Part shown: positions 1-6,790 of the stretch, in pieces
Layout: each line of letters begins with the position of its first letter
Numbering within the stretch: the first letter of the stretch is position 1
Assembly (NCBI GenBank): GCA_002011835.1
Contig: MTPE01000295.1
Location: forward strand, 12,264-25,582
Source: Desulfarculaceae bacterium JdFR-95
GTDB lineage: Bacteria > Desulfobacterota > Desulfarculia > Desulfarculales > Desulfarculaceae
Direction of reading: 5' to 3'
DNA length: 13,319 bases
Made by a program: the position numbers and the translations under genes
The notes under the pieces: generated by a model
What the model was told of the DNA's origin: nothing
Database searches by the model: none
Seen by the model: the letters and a program-made list of their open reading frames with translations, nothing else

Positions 1-719
1 AGGGGTGTCAGGCGGATGGGTTTGGCCTCGCTGGTTCTCTTCAGTCCCAGCCAGGGGAAGATCCGGAGGCTCAGGGGATCGTCCGGAGGGCCATCGGTCC
101 AGAAATCGTCCGCCGGCAACACGGCCAGCCACAAGGTCTGCCAGAGGTCCCTTCCCAGGACCATGGTGCTCAGGGGGCCGCCACCCCGCAGGGAGGTGAG
201 GTGGCCGCGTCCTCCCCCGGAAGCGAAGGTCTGGAGACAGTACAGGGCCGCGGCCAGGCAGGACCGGCACATGCCATCCACTTGGCCTCGCTTGACGAAC
301 AGATCCTTGTTCTCTCTCTCCTTCTTTACCTCGGGCTGGTCCATGAGCAGGAGGGCCACTGGCGCGGCTTCGGCCTCGGCCGGCAGTTCCACCTGCATGA
401 AACGGGGGCCATCGCCGTCCAGGTCGAAGGCTGGCGAGAGGCGCTGGAAGGCCCGCTTCAGGGTCCGCGGCGAGGGCGGGCGCTCCCAAGCCCGCAGCCA
501 GGCGTCCTCGTCTCGGGGCGGCCAGGCGGTCTGGAGCAGACCCACCAGGAATTGCACCAGGGCGCCGCGGAGGTCCGGCCGGGAGGGGTCCACAGTGACG
601 AAGGGGTCGTCCCCCCCGCCTCCCCGGTCGGTGATGCACCAGGGCGGCACCCACTCCAGGGTCCCGCTCCGGCGCCGCAAGGGCAGCCAGGATTCGTGGA
701 TCAGGTTGAACGGAGACAA
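1..719 (-). CDS. casA: Cascade large subunit CasA/Cse1 (type I-E), N-terminal 239 residues, cut by window edge
   Basis: Large subunit of the type I-E Cascade complex, which in this family reads the PAM and helps recruit Cas3. The conceptual protein opens SPFNLIHESWLPLRR, the usual Cse1 opening (compare MNLLIDNWIPVR of E. coli CasA). It continues with ITDRGGGDDPFVTVDPSRPD, GALVQFLVGLLQTAWPP, the FMQVELP and MDQPEV segments, a CRSC cysteine pair near residue 154 and the glycine-rich SLRGGGPLSTMVLGRDLW block, which aligns with GLRGGTPVTTFVRGIDLR of E. coli. There is no ATG or GTG near the start. I chose TTG at 719 because AAAGGGGGG lies 5-6 bases upstream and family homology begins there. The gene is cut at base 1; the remaining Cascade genes, cas1, cas2 and the main array are presumably beyond the left edge. 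It lies downstream of cas3 in the same direction, behind the mini-CRISPR gap. The family call is firm; the start codon is less sure. Confidence 0.93.
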   Translation of the reverse strand, partial: MSPFNLIHESWLPLRRRSGTLEWVPPWCITDRGGGGDDPFVTVDPSRPDLRGALVQFLVGLLQTAWPPRDEDAWLRAWERPPSPRTLKRAFQRLSPAFDLDGDGPRFMQVELPAEAEAAPVALLLMDQPEVKKERENKDLFVKRGQVDGMCRSCLAAALYCLQTFASGGGRGHLTSLRGGGPLSTMVLGRDLWQTLWLAVLPADDFWTDGPPDDPLSLRIFPWLGLKRTSEAKPIRLTP

Positions 720-897
720 GATTTCCCCCCTTTCTCGCGGACTGAACCCCGCAAGGCTGGCCCCCTCGACCGTAAACGAAAGTCGGCTGGGTCGTCTCAG
801 TGAGGATTCGGGTCGTATCCATACCTGGGAACCTCTCGGGGTCTCGCAGGGATCCGCAATTCGGCTTCGAGGGATGCCCCGCCGAGATCGTCCGTTT
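720..897. other. Leader between the mini-CRISPR and casA, no gene seen
   Basis: This 178-base stretch separates the second degenerate repeat from the casA start. I see no convincing protein, no strong sigma-70 promoter and no hairpin followed by a T-run. A minus-strand frame opening ATGGATACGACC at 822 runs on into casA out of frame and looks like a shadow. The lack of a good promoter or terminator suggests that transcripts started at the promoter around 1011-1039 may read through into casA; this is inference. Confidence 0.5.
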
Positions 898-987
898 TAA
901 GGGAACCCCCGCAGGGCGGGGAACGGTGTCGCTGGGGTTCGGCACTCAACTTGTACCTGGGTTCATCCCCGAATCATTGGGGAACAC
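898..987 (-). CRISPR. Mini-CRISPR: two degenerate type I-E repeats around one 32-nt spacer (CreR-like)
   Basis: Read on the minus strand, the first repeat (987-959, 29 nt) begins GTGTTCCCC and ends CGGGGATGAACCC. These are the two ends of the well-known I-E repeat, with a degenerate middle (AATGATT) that weakens the stem to about five pairs. The spacer is 958-927. The second repeat (926-898) begins CCGTTCCCCGC and folds as a strong CCCCGC/GCGGGG hairpin with loop CCT, but its 3' end has drifted. The GTTCCCC cores lie exactly 61 bp apart, the I-E repeat-plus-spacer period. No third copy is found 61 bp to either side, so this is a one-spacer unit and not the edge of an array. After Cas6e cleavage it would yield a crRNA with handle AUGAACCC. 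Degenerate outer repeats, a single spacer, and a position between cas3 and casA are features of cas-regulating mini-CRISPRs. A dying array remnant is the alternative, but the spacer match to the adjacent promoter argues against it. Confidence 0.82.
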
Positions 988-1004
988 ACTGGATGACGGG
1001 GTGC
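898..1004 (-). ncRNA. Candidate cas-regulating crRNA-like transcript (CreR-like)
   Basis: Predicted transcript from the promoter at 1039-1011 (expected start about 1003-1005) through both degenerate repeats. The mature guide would start with spacer bases AGGTACAAGTTGA. No clear intrinsic terminator follows: the second-repeat hairpin is followed by GTTCCCTTAAAACGG, not a T-run. The RNA could therefore end by processing at the second repeat, with transcription continuing to casA. The repeats, promoter and spacer are seen directly; transcription and processing are inferred. Ends are approximate. Confidence 0.62.
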
Positions 1005-1010
1005 AGCTTG

Positions 1011-1039
1011 AGTATGGCAGAGACCTTTGGGTTGGTCAA
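1011..1039 (-). promoter_or_regulatory. Sigma-70-like promoter for the mini-CRISPR and possibly casA
   Basis: On the minus strand TTGACC (1039-1034) is separated by 17 bases from CATACT (1016-1011). The -35 box contains the TGA stop codon of cas3. The predicted start is near 1004, about 17 bases before the first degenerate repeat. The region is locally AT-rich compared with its surroundings. The first three bases of the minus-strand CTTGACC (1040-1038) are the complement of the AAG PAM of the candidate self-target, so Cascade bound there would cover the -35 box. Confidence 0.65.
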
Positions 1040-3738
1040 GAGGTAAAAGTTAAAAATCCCAAACGTGGGTGGTAAGTGACGGTCCGTACCCGGCCCGAGC
1101 GGTCCTTTACCTTGCCGACCCAGGAACCCTCCTTTCCTGGAACCAGGGGTACCAGCTTGCTCCAGCGACATTGGTCCGGCATGGCCGCCTTGGCCTCCTC
1201 CATGGCACGAGCCAGATCGGGGTCCCCCGGCGGCGCTTCCCCGGCCACCCGCGTGGCACGCACATTGACCTCGCTCAGCTCCCAAGCCGCCTGGGGATCG
1301 GCCTCTCGGGCCCAGGGCAAGAGGCGTCCCCCTTGCCAGCGGGCCAGGCGCAGGGTCACCGTATCGGCATCCAGGCGCGTGGCCACGTCCTCATCCCAGA
1401 GAAGATACTGCTCGCCGTAAGCTGCCCGAGGCTGCAGGAGCCAGCCCTGGGCAATGGCCCGTCGGGCAAGATCGTCTCCCATCTGCTCCTCCTCCACCTC
1501 GCGCAGCTCCGTAGGGATGGCAGCTTGGCCCGCGGGGCCGAACACGGCCTCGATCAACTCACGCGACTGCTCAGGCAGCCGGAGCCTTGCTTTTCGGGCC
1601 AGGACGCGGCAGGTGAGCCAAATCTGGCCGTGATGCCGGTACACCCAGCGGCCGCGGGGAAAGAAGCGGGCATACCAGTCTCGGGTCGGCTCATCTTCGG
1701 GCGAGGGCGACAGAAGCAGAAGCCGGGCCTCGGGTAAGGGACGCTCCGGACGATGGTGGCGTTGCAGACGGCCCAGGCGCTGGATAACCAGGTCCATGGG
1801 GGCGAGATCGCTGGCCATCAGGTCGAAGTCCAGGTCCAGGCTCTGCTCCACCACCTGGGTGGCCACCAACACCCGCCCCGCACGTCGTTCCGGGGTGCTC
1901 CCGGGCCCAAAGCAAGACAGGACCTCGGCTTCCACTGCCAAACGGTCCACCATGGCCAAGCGAGCATGGAACAAGGTAACCCGTTGCTGTCCCAGCTCTG
2001 CCGCCAGCCTCTGGTAGGCCTCCAAGGCGTCGTCCACCGTGTTCCGCACCCAGCAGACACAGGCGCCGCCCCGAGCGGCTTGGCACAGGCGCTCGGCCAA
2101 GCGTCCGGGGTCGTGGATCAGTTCCACACATATCTCCCGCACCTGTCCGCGGGAGGGCGGAACGCTTACCTCCTCTATGCCACGGGCGTGTACATGGGTG
2201 AGAAGCGGGTAGGCCATGGAACGCGGCTCCTCCCCTCCGTTTACGTGAAGGCCCTCACGGAAAGCCTGCACCAGGCGGATGCGCAGATCCAAGGGTAGGG
2301 TGGCCGAAAGAAGTATCGCGCTGCCGCCCAGAGCGGCCTGGAACCGCAGTAGGCCCTCCAATATCTGGGTCATATAAGGATCGTAGGCGTGAACTTCGTC
2401 GGCGATGAGGATGCCGCGGCAGAGGCCCAGCAGCTTCAGGCTCTGATGCCTGACCGGCATCACCGCGGTGAGGGCTTGGTCCAGGGTGCCCACCCCCACC
2501 TGGGCCAACAGGGCCCGCTTGTTGCTCTGGGCCAACCAGGCCGCGCAGACTGCCGTGTCGTCTTCCTCCGCCAAGGGCCGGGTGGAGGGCGCGGCGATCT
2601 CCACGCTGCGGCAGAACTCGTCCACCAAGTGGCGCTTGGAGTGGGCCAAGACCAGCGAGGGCCTGCCCTCGCCTGTGAACAGCCGGCGATATACCTTGCC
2701 CAGCCGGCCATACATGGCGTCGGCGGTGGCCATGGTGGGAAGGGCCAGGTAGAGTCCATTGCCATGCCCCGAGCCCATGAGCCGTGCCGCCAGGGTCAGG
2801 GCGGCCTCGGTCTTGCCGCTGCCGGTGGTGTCCTCCAGGATGAAGAGCTGAGGGCCCGAAGCGATATTCACCTCTTCGGCCAGAGCCTGCATCGGGCGCG
2901 GTCGGCGATCCCCGAACAGGGAGCTGAATCCCCGGAAAGGAGCCGGCTTGGCACCGGCCACCCCGCTGGCCGCCACGGCCCGCCGGGCTATCTCCAGTGA
3001 TACCGGCCAACGCTCTTCAAGTGGTTTGGGCTGGTTGTCGAAGGCAAAGTATTCCGGGTTGGAGGCCAGCCAGTCGGCCAGCACGCACAGACCGGCCAAG
3101 AGCCAAGAGGCGCCACTCACCCGGTCCCGCGCAGAAGGGTTGCCCCAGACCGCCAAGGCTTTCCCGCCCGGGTCCACCACCCGCGCCAGGTCCCGGGCGT
3201 ATGCCAGCAGGCTCTCCCGGTCTCTGGCCGGAAAGGCGCGTTTGGCCAGCCTGGCTTGCTCGGGGAAACTATCCAGGGGCCGGCCGTGATGCCCCGCCAC
3301 GGCGGGGAACAGGGCCTCCAACACGTCCCGTTCATGCCCCTTGTCCGGCAAGCCCAGCCATCCCTCCTCGAGCCAGGCCGGAAGCAAGATGAACCGCCAC
3401 GCGGCCATGCCGAGGTCTTGATGCCCGGAGGTGAGTGCCGAAGGCTGCCTGTCGGGCTGGAGCCGAACCAGCAGGTCCGGAAGCAAGGACTGAAAGCGCA
3501 GGGAAAACTTACCGGCATCGTGCAGGCCGACCAAAAAGGCGGCCAGGGAAGCCACCGCCTCGAGGCACAGGCCCAACAGCCGGGCCAGCTGAGAAGCAAG
3601 ACGTCGTTCCCATTCCAGGATAACAGCGGCTACCGCGGCCACGTCCAGACAATGAAAGGCGAGGATATGGTGATCACCGGAGGACTTTTCTGTTTTTCCC
3701 CAATAGCCGAAGTAACTTGCCGGAGAGGTCTGTTCCAT
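1036..3738 (-). CDS. cas3: CRISPR-associated nuclease/helicase Cas3 (type I-E)
   Basis: Cas3 is recruited by target-bound Cascade, then nicks and unwinds DNA 3'-5'. The 900-residue protein is close to E. coli Cas3 in size (888). The N-terminal HD nuclease domain shows H29, H73-D74 in GLHDAGK, H150-H151 in AGHHGRP, and D222 in the VLADW motif. The SF2 helicase core follows: Walker A TTGSGKTEA (K309), DEVH at 447-450, motif III SAT at 478-480, and motifs V and VI in VATQVVEQSLDLDFDL and QRLGRLQRHHRP. All catalytic motifs look intact. The ATG at 3738 has AGAGGG about 14 bases upstream, a rather distant ribosome site. The gene starts 59 bases after the tcmP stop in the same direction, so it may be co-transcribed with the lexA operon. 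Its 3' end contains the mini-CRISPR promoter and the candidate Cascade target. Confidence 0.96.
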   Translation of the reverse strand: MEQTSPASYFGYWGKTEKSSGDHHILAFHCLDVAAVAAVILEWERRLASQLARLLGLCLEAVASLAAFLVGLHDAGKFSLRFQSLLPDLLVRLQPDRQPSALTSGHQDLGMAAWRFILLPAWLEEGWLGLPDKGHERDVLEALFPAVAGHHGRPLDSFPEQARLAKRAFPARDRESLLAYARDLARVVDPGGKALAVWGNPSARDRVSGASWLLAGLCVLADWLASNPEYFAFDNQPKPLEERWPVSLEIARRAVAASGVAGAKPAPFRGFSSLFGDRRPRPMQALAEEVNIASGPQLFILEDTTGSGKTEAALTLAARLMGSGHGNGLYLALPTMATADAMYGRLGKVYRRLFTGEGRPSLVLAHSKRHLVDEFCRSVEIAAPSTRPLAEEDDTAVCAAWLAQSNKRALLAQVGVGTLDQALTAVMPVRHQSLKLLGLCRGILIADEVHAYDPYMTQILEGLLRFQAALGGSAILLSATLPLDLRIRLVQAFREGLHVNGGEEPRSMAYPLLTHVHARGIEEVSVPPSRGQVREICVELIHDPGRLAERLCQAARGGACVCWVRNTVDDALEAYQRLAAELGQQRVTLFHARLAMVDRLAVEAEVLSCFGPGSTPERRAGRVLVATQVVEQSLDLDFDLMASDLAPMDLVIQRLGRLQRHHRPERPLPEARLLLLSPSPEDEPTRDWYARFFPRGRWVYRHHGQIWLTCRVLARKARLRLPEQSRELIEAVFGPAGQAAIPTELREVEEEQMGDDLARRAIAQGWLLQPRAAYGEQYLLWDEDVATRLDADTVTLRLARWQGGRLLPWAREADPQAAWELSEVNVRATRVAGEAPPGDPDLARAMEEAKAAMPDQCRWSKLVPLVPGKEGSWVGKVKDRSGRVRTVTYHPRLGFLTFTS
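1038..1072 (+). promoter_or_regulatory. Candidate Cascade self-target: AAG PAM plus partial protospacer
   Basis: Plus-strand AAG (1038-1040) is a canonical I-E PAM. The next bases, AGGTAAAAGTTAA (1041-1053), match spacer positions 1-13 (AGGTACAAGTTGA) except at positions 6 and 12. Cascade leaves every sixth guide base unpaired, so all 11 effective positions match. Beyond position 13 the match falls apart. Seed-only pairing of this type is what is known to let Cascade bind and block transcription without triggering Cas3 cleavage. The site lies in the last codons of cas3 and abuts the -35 box. Confidence 0.75.
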
Positions 3739-3797
3739 TGCGATCTGATGGTCACCCTCTTGGTTCTGAATCCTTCCCGAAACCAGCTCGCTTCACT

Positions 3798-4961
3798 TCA
3801 GAAATCATTTTGGTTCCCTGAAGGATCTCGTACCAGGAAGTGATGCTCTTTGATCTTCCGTTCGCGTGGGTTCATGCCGGCGATACATAGCTCGCCCGCG
3901 TCGCGAAGGTCGCGGACGATTCCCTGGATGTCATCTTCCCAGATCAGCGGCATCTCGAGCAACGTTCCGAGCACCACCTCGAACCTCACACGCCGTTTGT
4001 TTCGGAGCAGAGTCCGAAGCCGCTCGGTTGCCCTGGTGTGCTGTACCACACGGTTCTTCTGGAAGATTCGGTCCAGGGAGGGGATCTCTCGAGCGTCGAA
4101 CAGCTCGGCTTGTCCGGTCCGCCGGACCCGAGCCTGCTGTTTGGCCGCGAGTCGAATTCGCTCTTGCTCTGCCACGGTCTTGCGTTCGATACCTCGAAAC
4201 TCACGCAAGCCCTTGATATGGCGGGTTCCGTACACCAGGTAGAAGTAGGAGCGATCGGCCGTCGGTTTGAGGATGCGTGTTGAGGTGACGTGTTGAAACC
4301 CACCGACAACACGCAGCCGGTCGCAGTACAGTTGGATGATGGCTTTTTCGCGGCCCTCGCCTTGTCGAACCGCATCTTCCCATCCGGGGCCACCGAACAG
4401 CTCGTCGAAGGTCCGCGCGATCTCTGGCCGCGGGTCGTCGAGGAACCGGTTGATGTGGTCGAACATGAAGTTGACCAGAACCTCACCGCGGCGTCGTTGC
4501 AGGATCGCCTGAATCTTACGCAGGCCGAATCCTGTCCATCCCGTCGGGTCGATGAAGATCAGGGAGAAGGAGGAGCCGCAGAATCTGAGAACGTCGGGAA
4601 TCAGCGCCTCGAACTCGCCGTTGAGCACCTGGATTTCGAGGTCGGTGACTTCCTTGATGGCTCGCTGCAAGTCCTCGAATGCGCGTCGGTCCTTTTCGAT
4701 GAAGAGGCACCGGACCCTCGGTTCTTTCCCCACTCGCCGTAGTCCCTCCTTCACCTGCCGGAGCTTCTGGATGGCGATGATGAACGAGGTGTCTTCGAAC
4801 GCTTCGTCGGCCGACTTCCAGGGTCCGGAAAAGCCGTCCACGTAGACGAACTGCGGGTGACTGTACCCGATGATGTAGGCGACGCGCTCGAGGTAGTTCT
4901 CCAGGAAGAAGTGCTTGAGGTAGGTCTGCTCGCGGCCCTCGTAGTACTGCGGCGGCTTCAT
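3798..4961 (-). CDS. tcmP: Three-Cys-motif partner protein TcmP
   Basis: The 387-residue protein resembles the TcmP family, proteins of unproven function named for being encoded beside a radical-SAM-type protein with a three-cysteine motif, which is exactly the upstream gene here. Visible features are an opening with REQTYLKHFFLENYL, then FVYVDGFSGPW, LFIEKDRRAFEDL and SLIFIDPTGWTGFGL, which look like a Rossmann-fold methyltransferase-like core (glycine-rich loop, acidic strand end, DPTG motif) in the first half. The second half is basic and charged (KQQARVRRTGQAELFD), with a winged-helix-like end around LRTLLRNKRRVRFEVVLGTLL. A methyltransferase activity is only a guess. The gene lies 19 bases after the radical SAM gene and is very likely in its operon. 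GGGGAG lies about 13 bases and TAGGGG directly before the ATG. Confidence 0.82.
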   Translation of the reverse strand: MKPPQYYEGREQTYLKHFFLENYLERVAYIIGYSHPQFVYVDGFSGPWKSADEAFEDTSFIIAIQKLRQVKEGLRRVGKEPRVRCLFIEKDRRAFEDLQRAIKEVTDLEIQVLNGEFEALIPDVLRFCGSSFSLIFIDPTGWTGFGLRKIQAILQRRRGEVLVNFMFDHINRFLDDPRPEIARTFDELFGGPGWEDAVRQGEGREKAIIQLYCDRLRVVGGFQHVTSTRILKPTADRSYFYLVYGTRHIKGLREFRGIERKTVAEQERIRLAAKQQARVRRTGQAELFDAREIPSLDRIFQKNRVVQHTRATERLRTLLRNKRRVRFEVVLGTLLEMPLIWEDDIQGIVRDLRDAGELCIAGMNPRERKIKEHHFLVRDPSGNQNDF

Positions 4962-4980
4962 CCCCTACCGGCTCTCCCCG

Positions 4981-6024
4981 TCACACTCCAGAGGCCATAG
5001 GGAGCGACGTCACCACGGAAACCCGCCTCGGTCGGCCCGGAGTGTGCTTCTTGCGAAGTGTCCGCACCTCCTTGGACGCCTCCTCGATGATCCGATCGCG
5101 GTCACCAAGAAGGCAGTGACATCCTCGGAATGTCATCCCGAGGTCCCGCCAGAGCCGTTGATCCTCCTTGCATAGTGCTGGTACGACCTTCGCAGAGAGC
5201 CGTTGGAGCGCGAAGCGGTACAGCTCGAGCTGCTGCTCGTAGGGGATGCGATATTTGAAGCCCGATGCGTCGCGTTTCTCGGTCAGGAAGTCGAAGATGC
5301 TCTCGTCTCGGCCGTTTTTACGCGCCGCCGTGCGAAGCGAGCGTCCGGAGGTCGCGCGTAGCGCCCCCAGGGTGACCATCTCCGGCCCGATGGCATTGAT
5401 TTCCTTGATCGCATGCGTGTAGCCGAGCCTCCAGCCCTCGTAGGGCACCATCGGATCCAAACGGAACCGTACCGGCCAGCCCGCGGCCTTCATACGCCGT
5501 GCCGCCGCGAAACGGGCCGAGGGCGGCGGCGCCCCATGCTCCCACCTCCGGGCCACGTACTCCGCGTTCACCGACCAGGAGAAGACCACTTGCTTCGTCG
5601 GCTCCAACTCCAACGCATGGTCCATTTGGGTCGACTTGGTGAGAAAGATGAGTCGATGACGGCGTTGCGCCGCAAACAGTGGGATGACCCAGTGCGTCAA
5701 GGACTTGCCGGTGACCTTGCGGAAGACCTCGTCGAAGGCCAGCCCGTCCTGCAGCTCACCGACGATGAGCATCTTCGGTACGGGATCGGCGAGCCAGGCA
5801 TCTAGTTCGCGGAGCATGTCGTCCACATTGGTATAGATCATCCCGGCCAGGACCTCCGGGTTGAAGCGGAACCACGGCGTGGTCTGCAGGAAACAGTACG
5901 CGCATCGGTAGGGGCAGCCACCGGCCGGTACGAGCTGCCAGAACCGGAAGCACACGATGCCCGAGCCCTCGCCGGGGCCGCCGAACTGCCGGATGAACCT
6001 CGAGGCGCGTCTGCCGATCTTCAT
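4981..6024 (-). CDS. Spore photoproduct lyase-like radical SAM protein
   Basis: Radical SAM enzyme of the SPL-like family. Spore photoproduct lyase repairs a UV-induced thymine dimer by using a [4Fe-4S] cluster and S-adenosylmethionine; the substrate of this homologue is unknown. The cluster motif GGCPYRCAYCFLQ supplies C37, C41 and C44 (CxxxCxxC), followed by QTTPW as in SPL. The segments VFSWSVNAEYVARRWEHG and AAGWPVRFRLDPMVPYEGW parallel FSINSQYVIKNFEPG and GYPLGFIIAPIYIHEGW of Bacillus SPL. I chose the ATG at 6024 (347 residues) because AGGAG lies six bases upstream. An upstream ATG at 6078 would overlap lexA and has no such site. The gene lies 32 bases after lexA and before tcmP, implying a DNA-damage role. 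SPL-like genes also occur in lexA-linked mutagenesis cassettes, as I recall, which fits the polymerase fragment nearby. Confidence 0.83.
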   Translation of the reverse strand: MKIGRRASRFIRQFGGPGEGSGIVCFRFWQLVPAGGCPYRCAYCFLQTTPWFRFNPEVLAGMIYTNVDDMLRELDAWLADPVPKMLIVGELQDGLAFDEVFRKVTGKSLTHWVIPLFAAQRRHRLIFLTKSTQMDHALELEPTKQVVFSWSVNAEYVARRWEHGAPPPSARFAAARRMKAAGWPVRFRLDPMVPYEGWRLGYTHAIKEINAIGPEMVTLGALRATSGRSLRTAARKNGRDESIFDFLTEKRDASGFKYRIPYEQQLELYRFALQRLSAKVVPALCKEDQRLWRDLGMTFRGCHCLLGDRDRIIEEASKEVRTLRKKHTPGRPRRVSVVTSLPMASGV

Positions 6025-6056
6025 GCCGTTCTCCTCTTTTCCAAAGGCACCGACCG

Positions 6057-6707
6057 CTACTGTCGTCCACCCTGGCACCCGCCGTCCAGAATACGGAGCA
6101 CGCCGGTTACGACGCCGTGCACGTAGGTGTCGGGTGTGTCGATAGGGATGGAGGCGTAGCGCGGGTTCTCCGCGACAAGCAACCAGCCGTCCGGCGTCCG
6201 CTCGAGCCGCTTGACCGTGGTCTCCCCGTCGAGCGTGACGACCACGATGCTCCCCGGGGGAGGTGCGGAGTCCGGCGCAACCACGACCAGGTCTCCGTCC
6301 AGGATCCCGGCACCCTCCATGCTGTCACCGCGCACCCGCAGCAGGAAGCTGTCCGACCGGCGGACCATCTCCTCCGGCACCGGCAGGCTGTCCCCAACGA
6401 CCTGCTCCACGGATACGGGGATGCCCGCCGCGACGTCCCCAACAGCCGGAAGGAACACACTCCTCACCGGCAGGTGTACCAGCGCCGCACCCCGTGCGCG
6501 ACCTCTTGCGGCTCGGAGCCACCCCTTACGGACGAGCGCTCGGATGTGGTCGCGCGCCGTGCCGGTCGAACGCCAGCCGAACTCGCTACACAGCTCCCGC
6601 ACCGTAGGCGGCGGCAGGCCCTCTCGATGGCGCCGCTCGAAGAAAGCGAGCACCTTACTTTGCACTGGCGGGAGTGAAAACTGGCTTCTACTTCCGGCGC
6701 CACGCAC
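6057..6707 (-). CDS. lexA: LexA-type SOS repressor
   Basis: Transcriptional repressor that cleaves itself when RecA is activated by DNA damage. The 216-residue protein has an N-terminal winged-helix domain (about 10-75, with PTVRELCSEFGWRSTGTARDHIRALVRKGWL) and a C-terminal S24 peptidase domain. The self-cleavage pair is A94-G95 in GDVAAGIPV, the nucleophile is S128 in RGDSMEG, and the general base is K165 in TTVKRL. The start is GTG at 6707, with GGAGGAGAAG eight or so bases upstream. The recognition helix is unlike the E. coli sequence, consistent with a different operator; the palindrome at 6753-6768 is the candidate. It heads an operon with the SPL-like and TcmP genes. A second, specialised LexA (a LexA2) controlling this cassette is possible. 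Confidence 0.93.
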   Translation of the reverse strand: MRGAGSRSQFSLPPVQSKVLAFFERRHREGLPPPTVRELCSEFGWRSTGTARDHIRALVRKGWLRAARGRARGAALVHLPVRSVFLPAVGDVAAGIPVSVEQVVGDSLPVPEEMVRRSDSFLLRVRGDSMEGAGILDGDLVVVAPDSAPPPGSIVVVTLDGETTVKRLERTPDGWLLVAENPRYASIPIDTPDTYVHGVVTGVLRILDGGCQGGRQ

Positions 6708-6746
6708 GTTTAACTTCTCCTCCCGAAGCGCCTGGCTCTGCGAACA

Positions 6747-6775
6747 CTACTACCACACATATGTGTGGATGTCCA
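6747..6775 (-). promoter_or_regulatory. lexA operon promoter with embedded palindromic operator
   Basis: On the minus strand TGGACA (6775-6770) and TAGTAG (6752-6747) are 17 bases apart. The spacer contains the perfect 16-bp palindrome CCACACATATGTGTGG (6753-6768), so a dimeric repressor bound there would exclude RNA polymerase. LexA commonly represses its own gene in this way, and LexA operators differ widely between bacterial groups. The -10 box is a weak match, so the exact promoter edges are uncertain, but the palindrome is exact. The lexA GTG is about 40 bases downstream. Confidence 0.66.
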
Positions 6776-6790
6776 GCATCGCTGTCCCCG

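Noticed and set aside
820..829. A second partial match to the mini-CRISPR spacer start (CCCAGGTA on the minus strand)
   Set aside because: Only the first five spacer positions match and the preceding bases CCC are not a type I-E PAM. They repeat the crRNA handle end, which would mark it as self.
720..897. A small toxin gene of a CreTA type next to the mini-CRISPR
   Set aside because: No short reading frame with a ribosome site was found, and the spacer target lies at the promoter of the mini-CRISPR/cas side, which fits cas regulation rather than an RNA toxin module.
16..900. Plus-strand reading frames of 294 and 200 codons opposite casA
   Set aside because: Rich in serine, arginine and proline with no family resemblance; the minus strand reads as clear Cse1.
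3739..3797. A separate cas3 promoter or a second spacer target in the tcmP-cas3 gap
   Set aside because: No convincing -35/-10 pair and no match to the spacer seed were found in these 59 bases.
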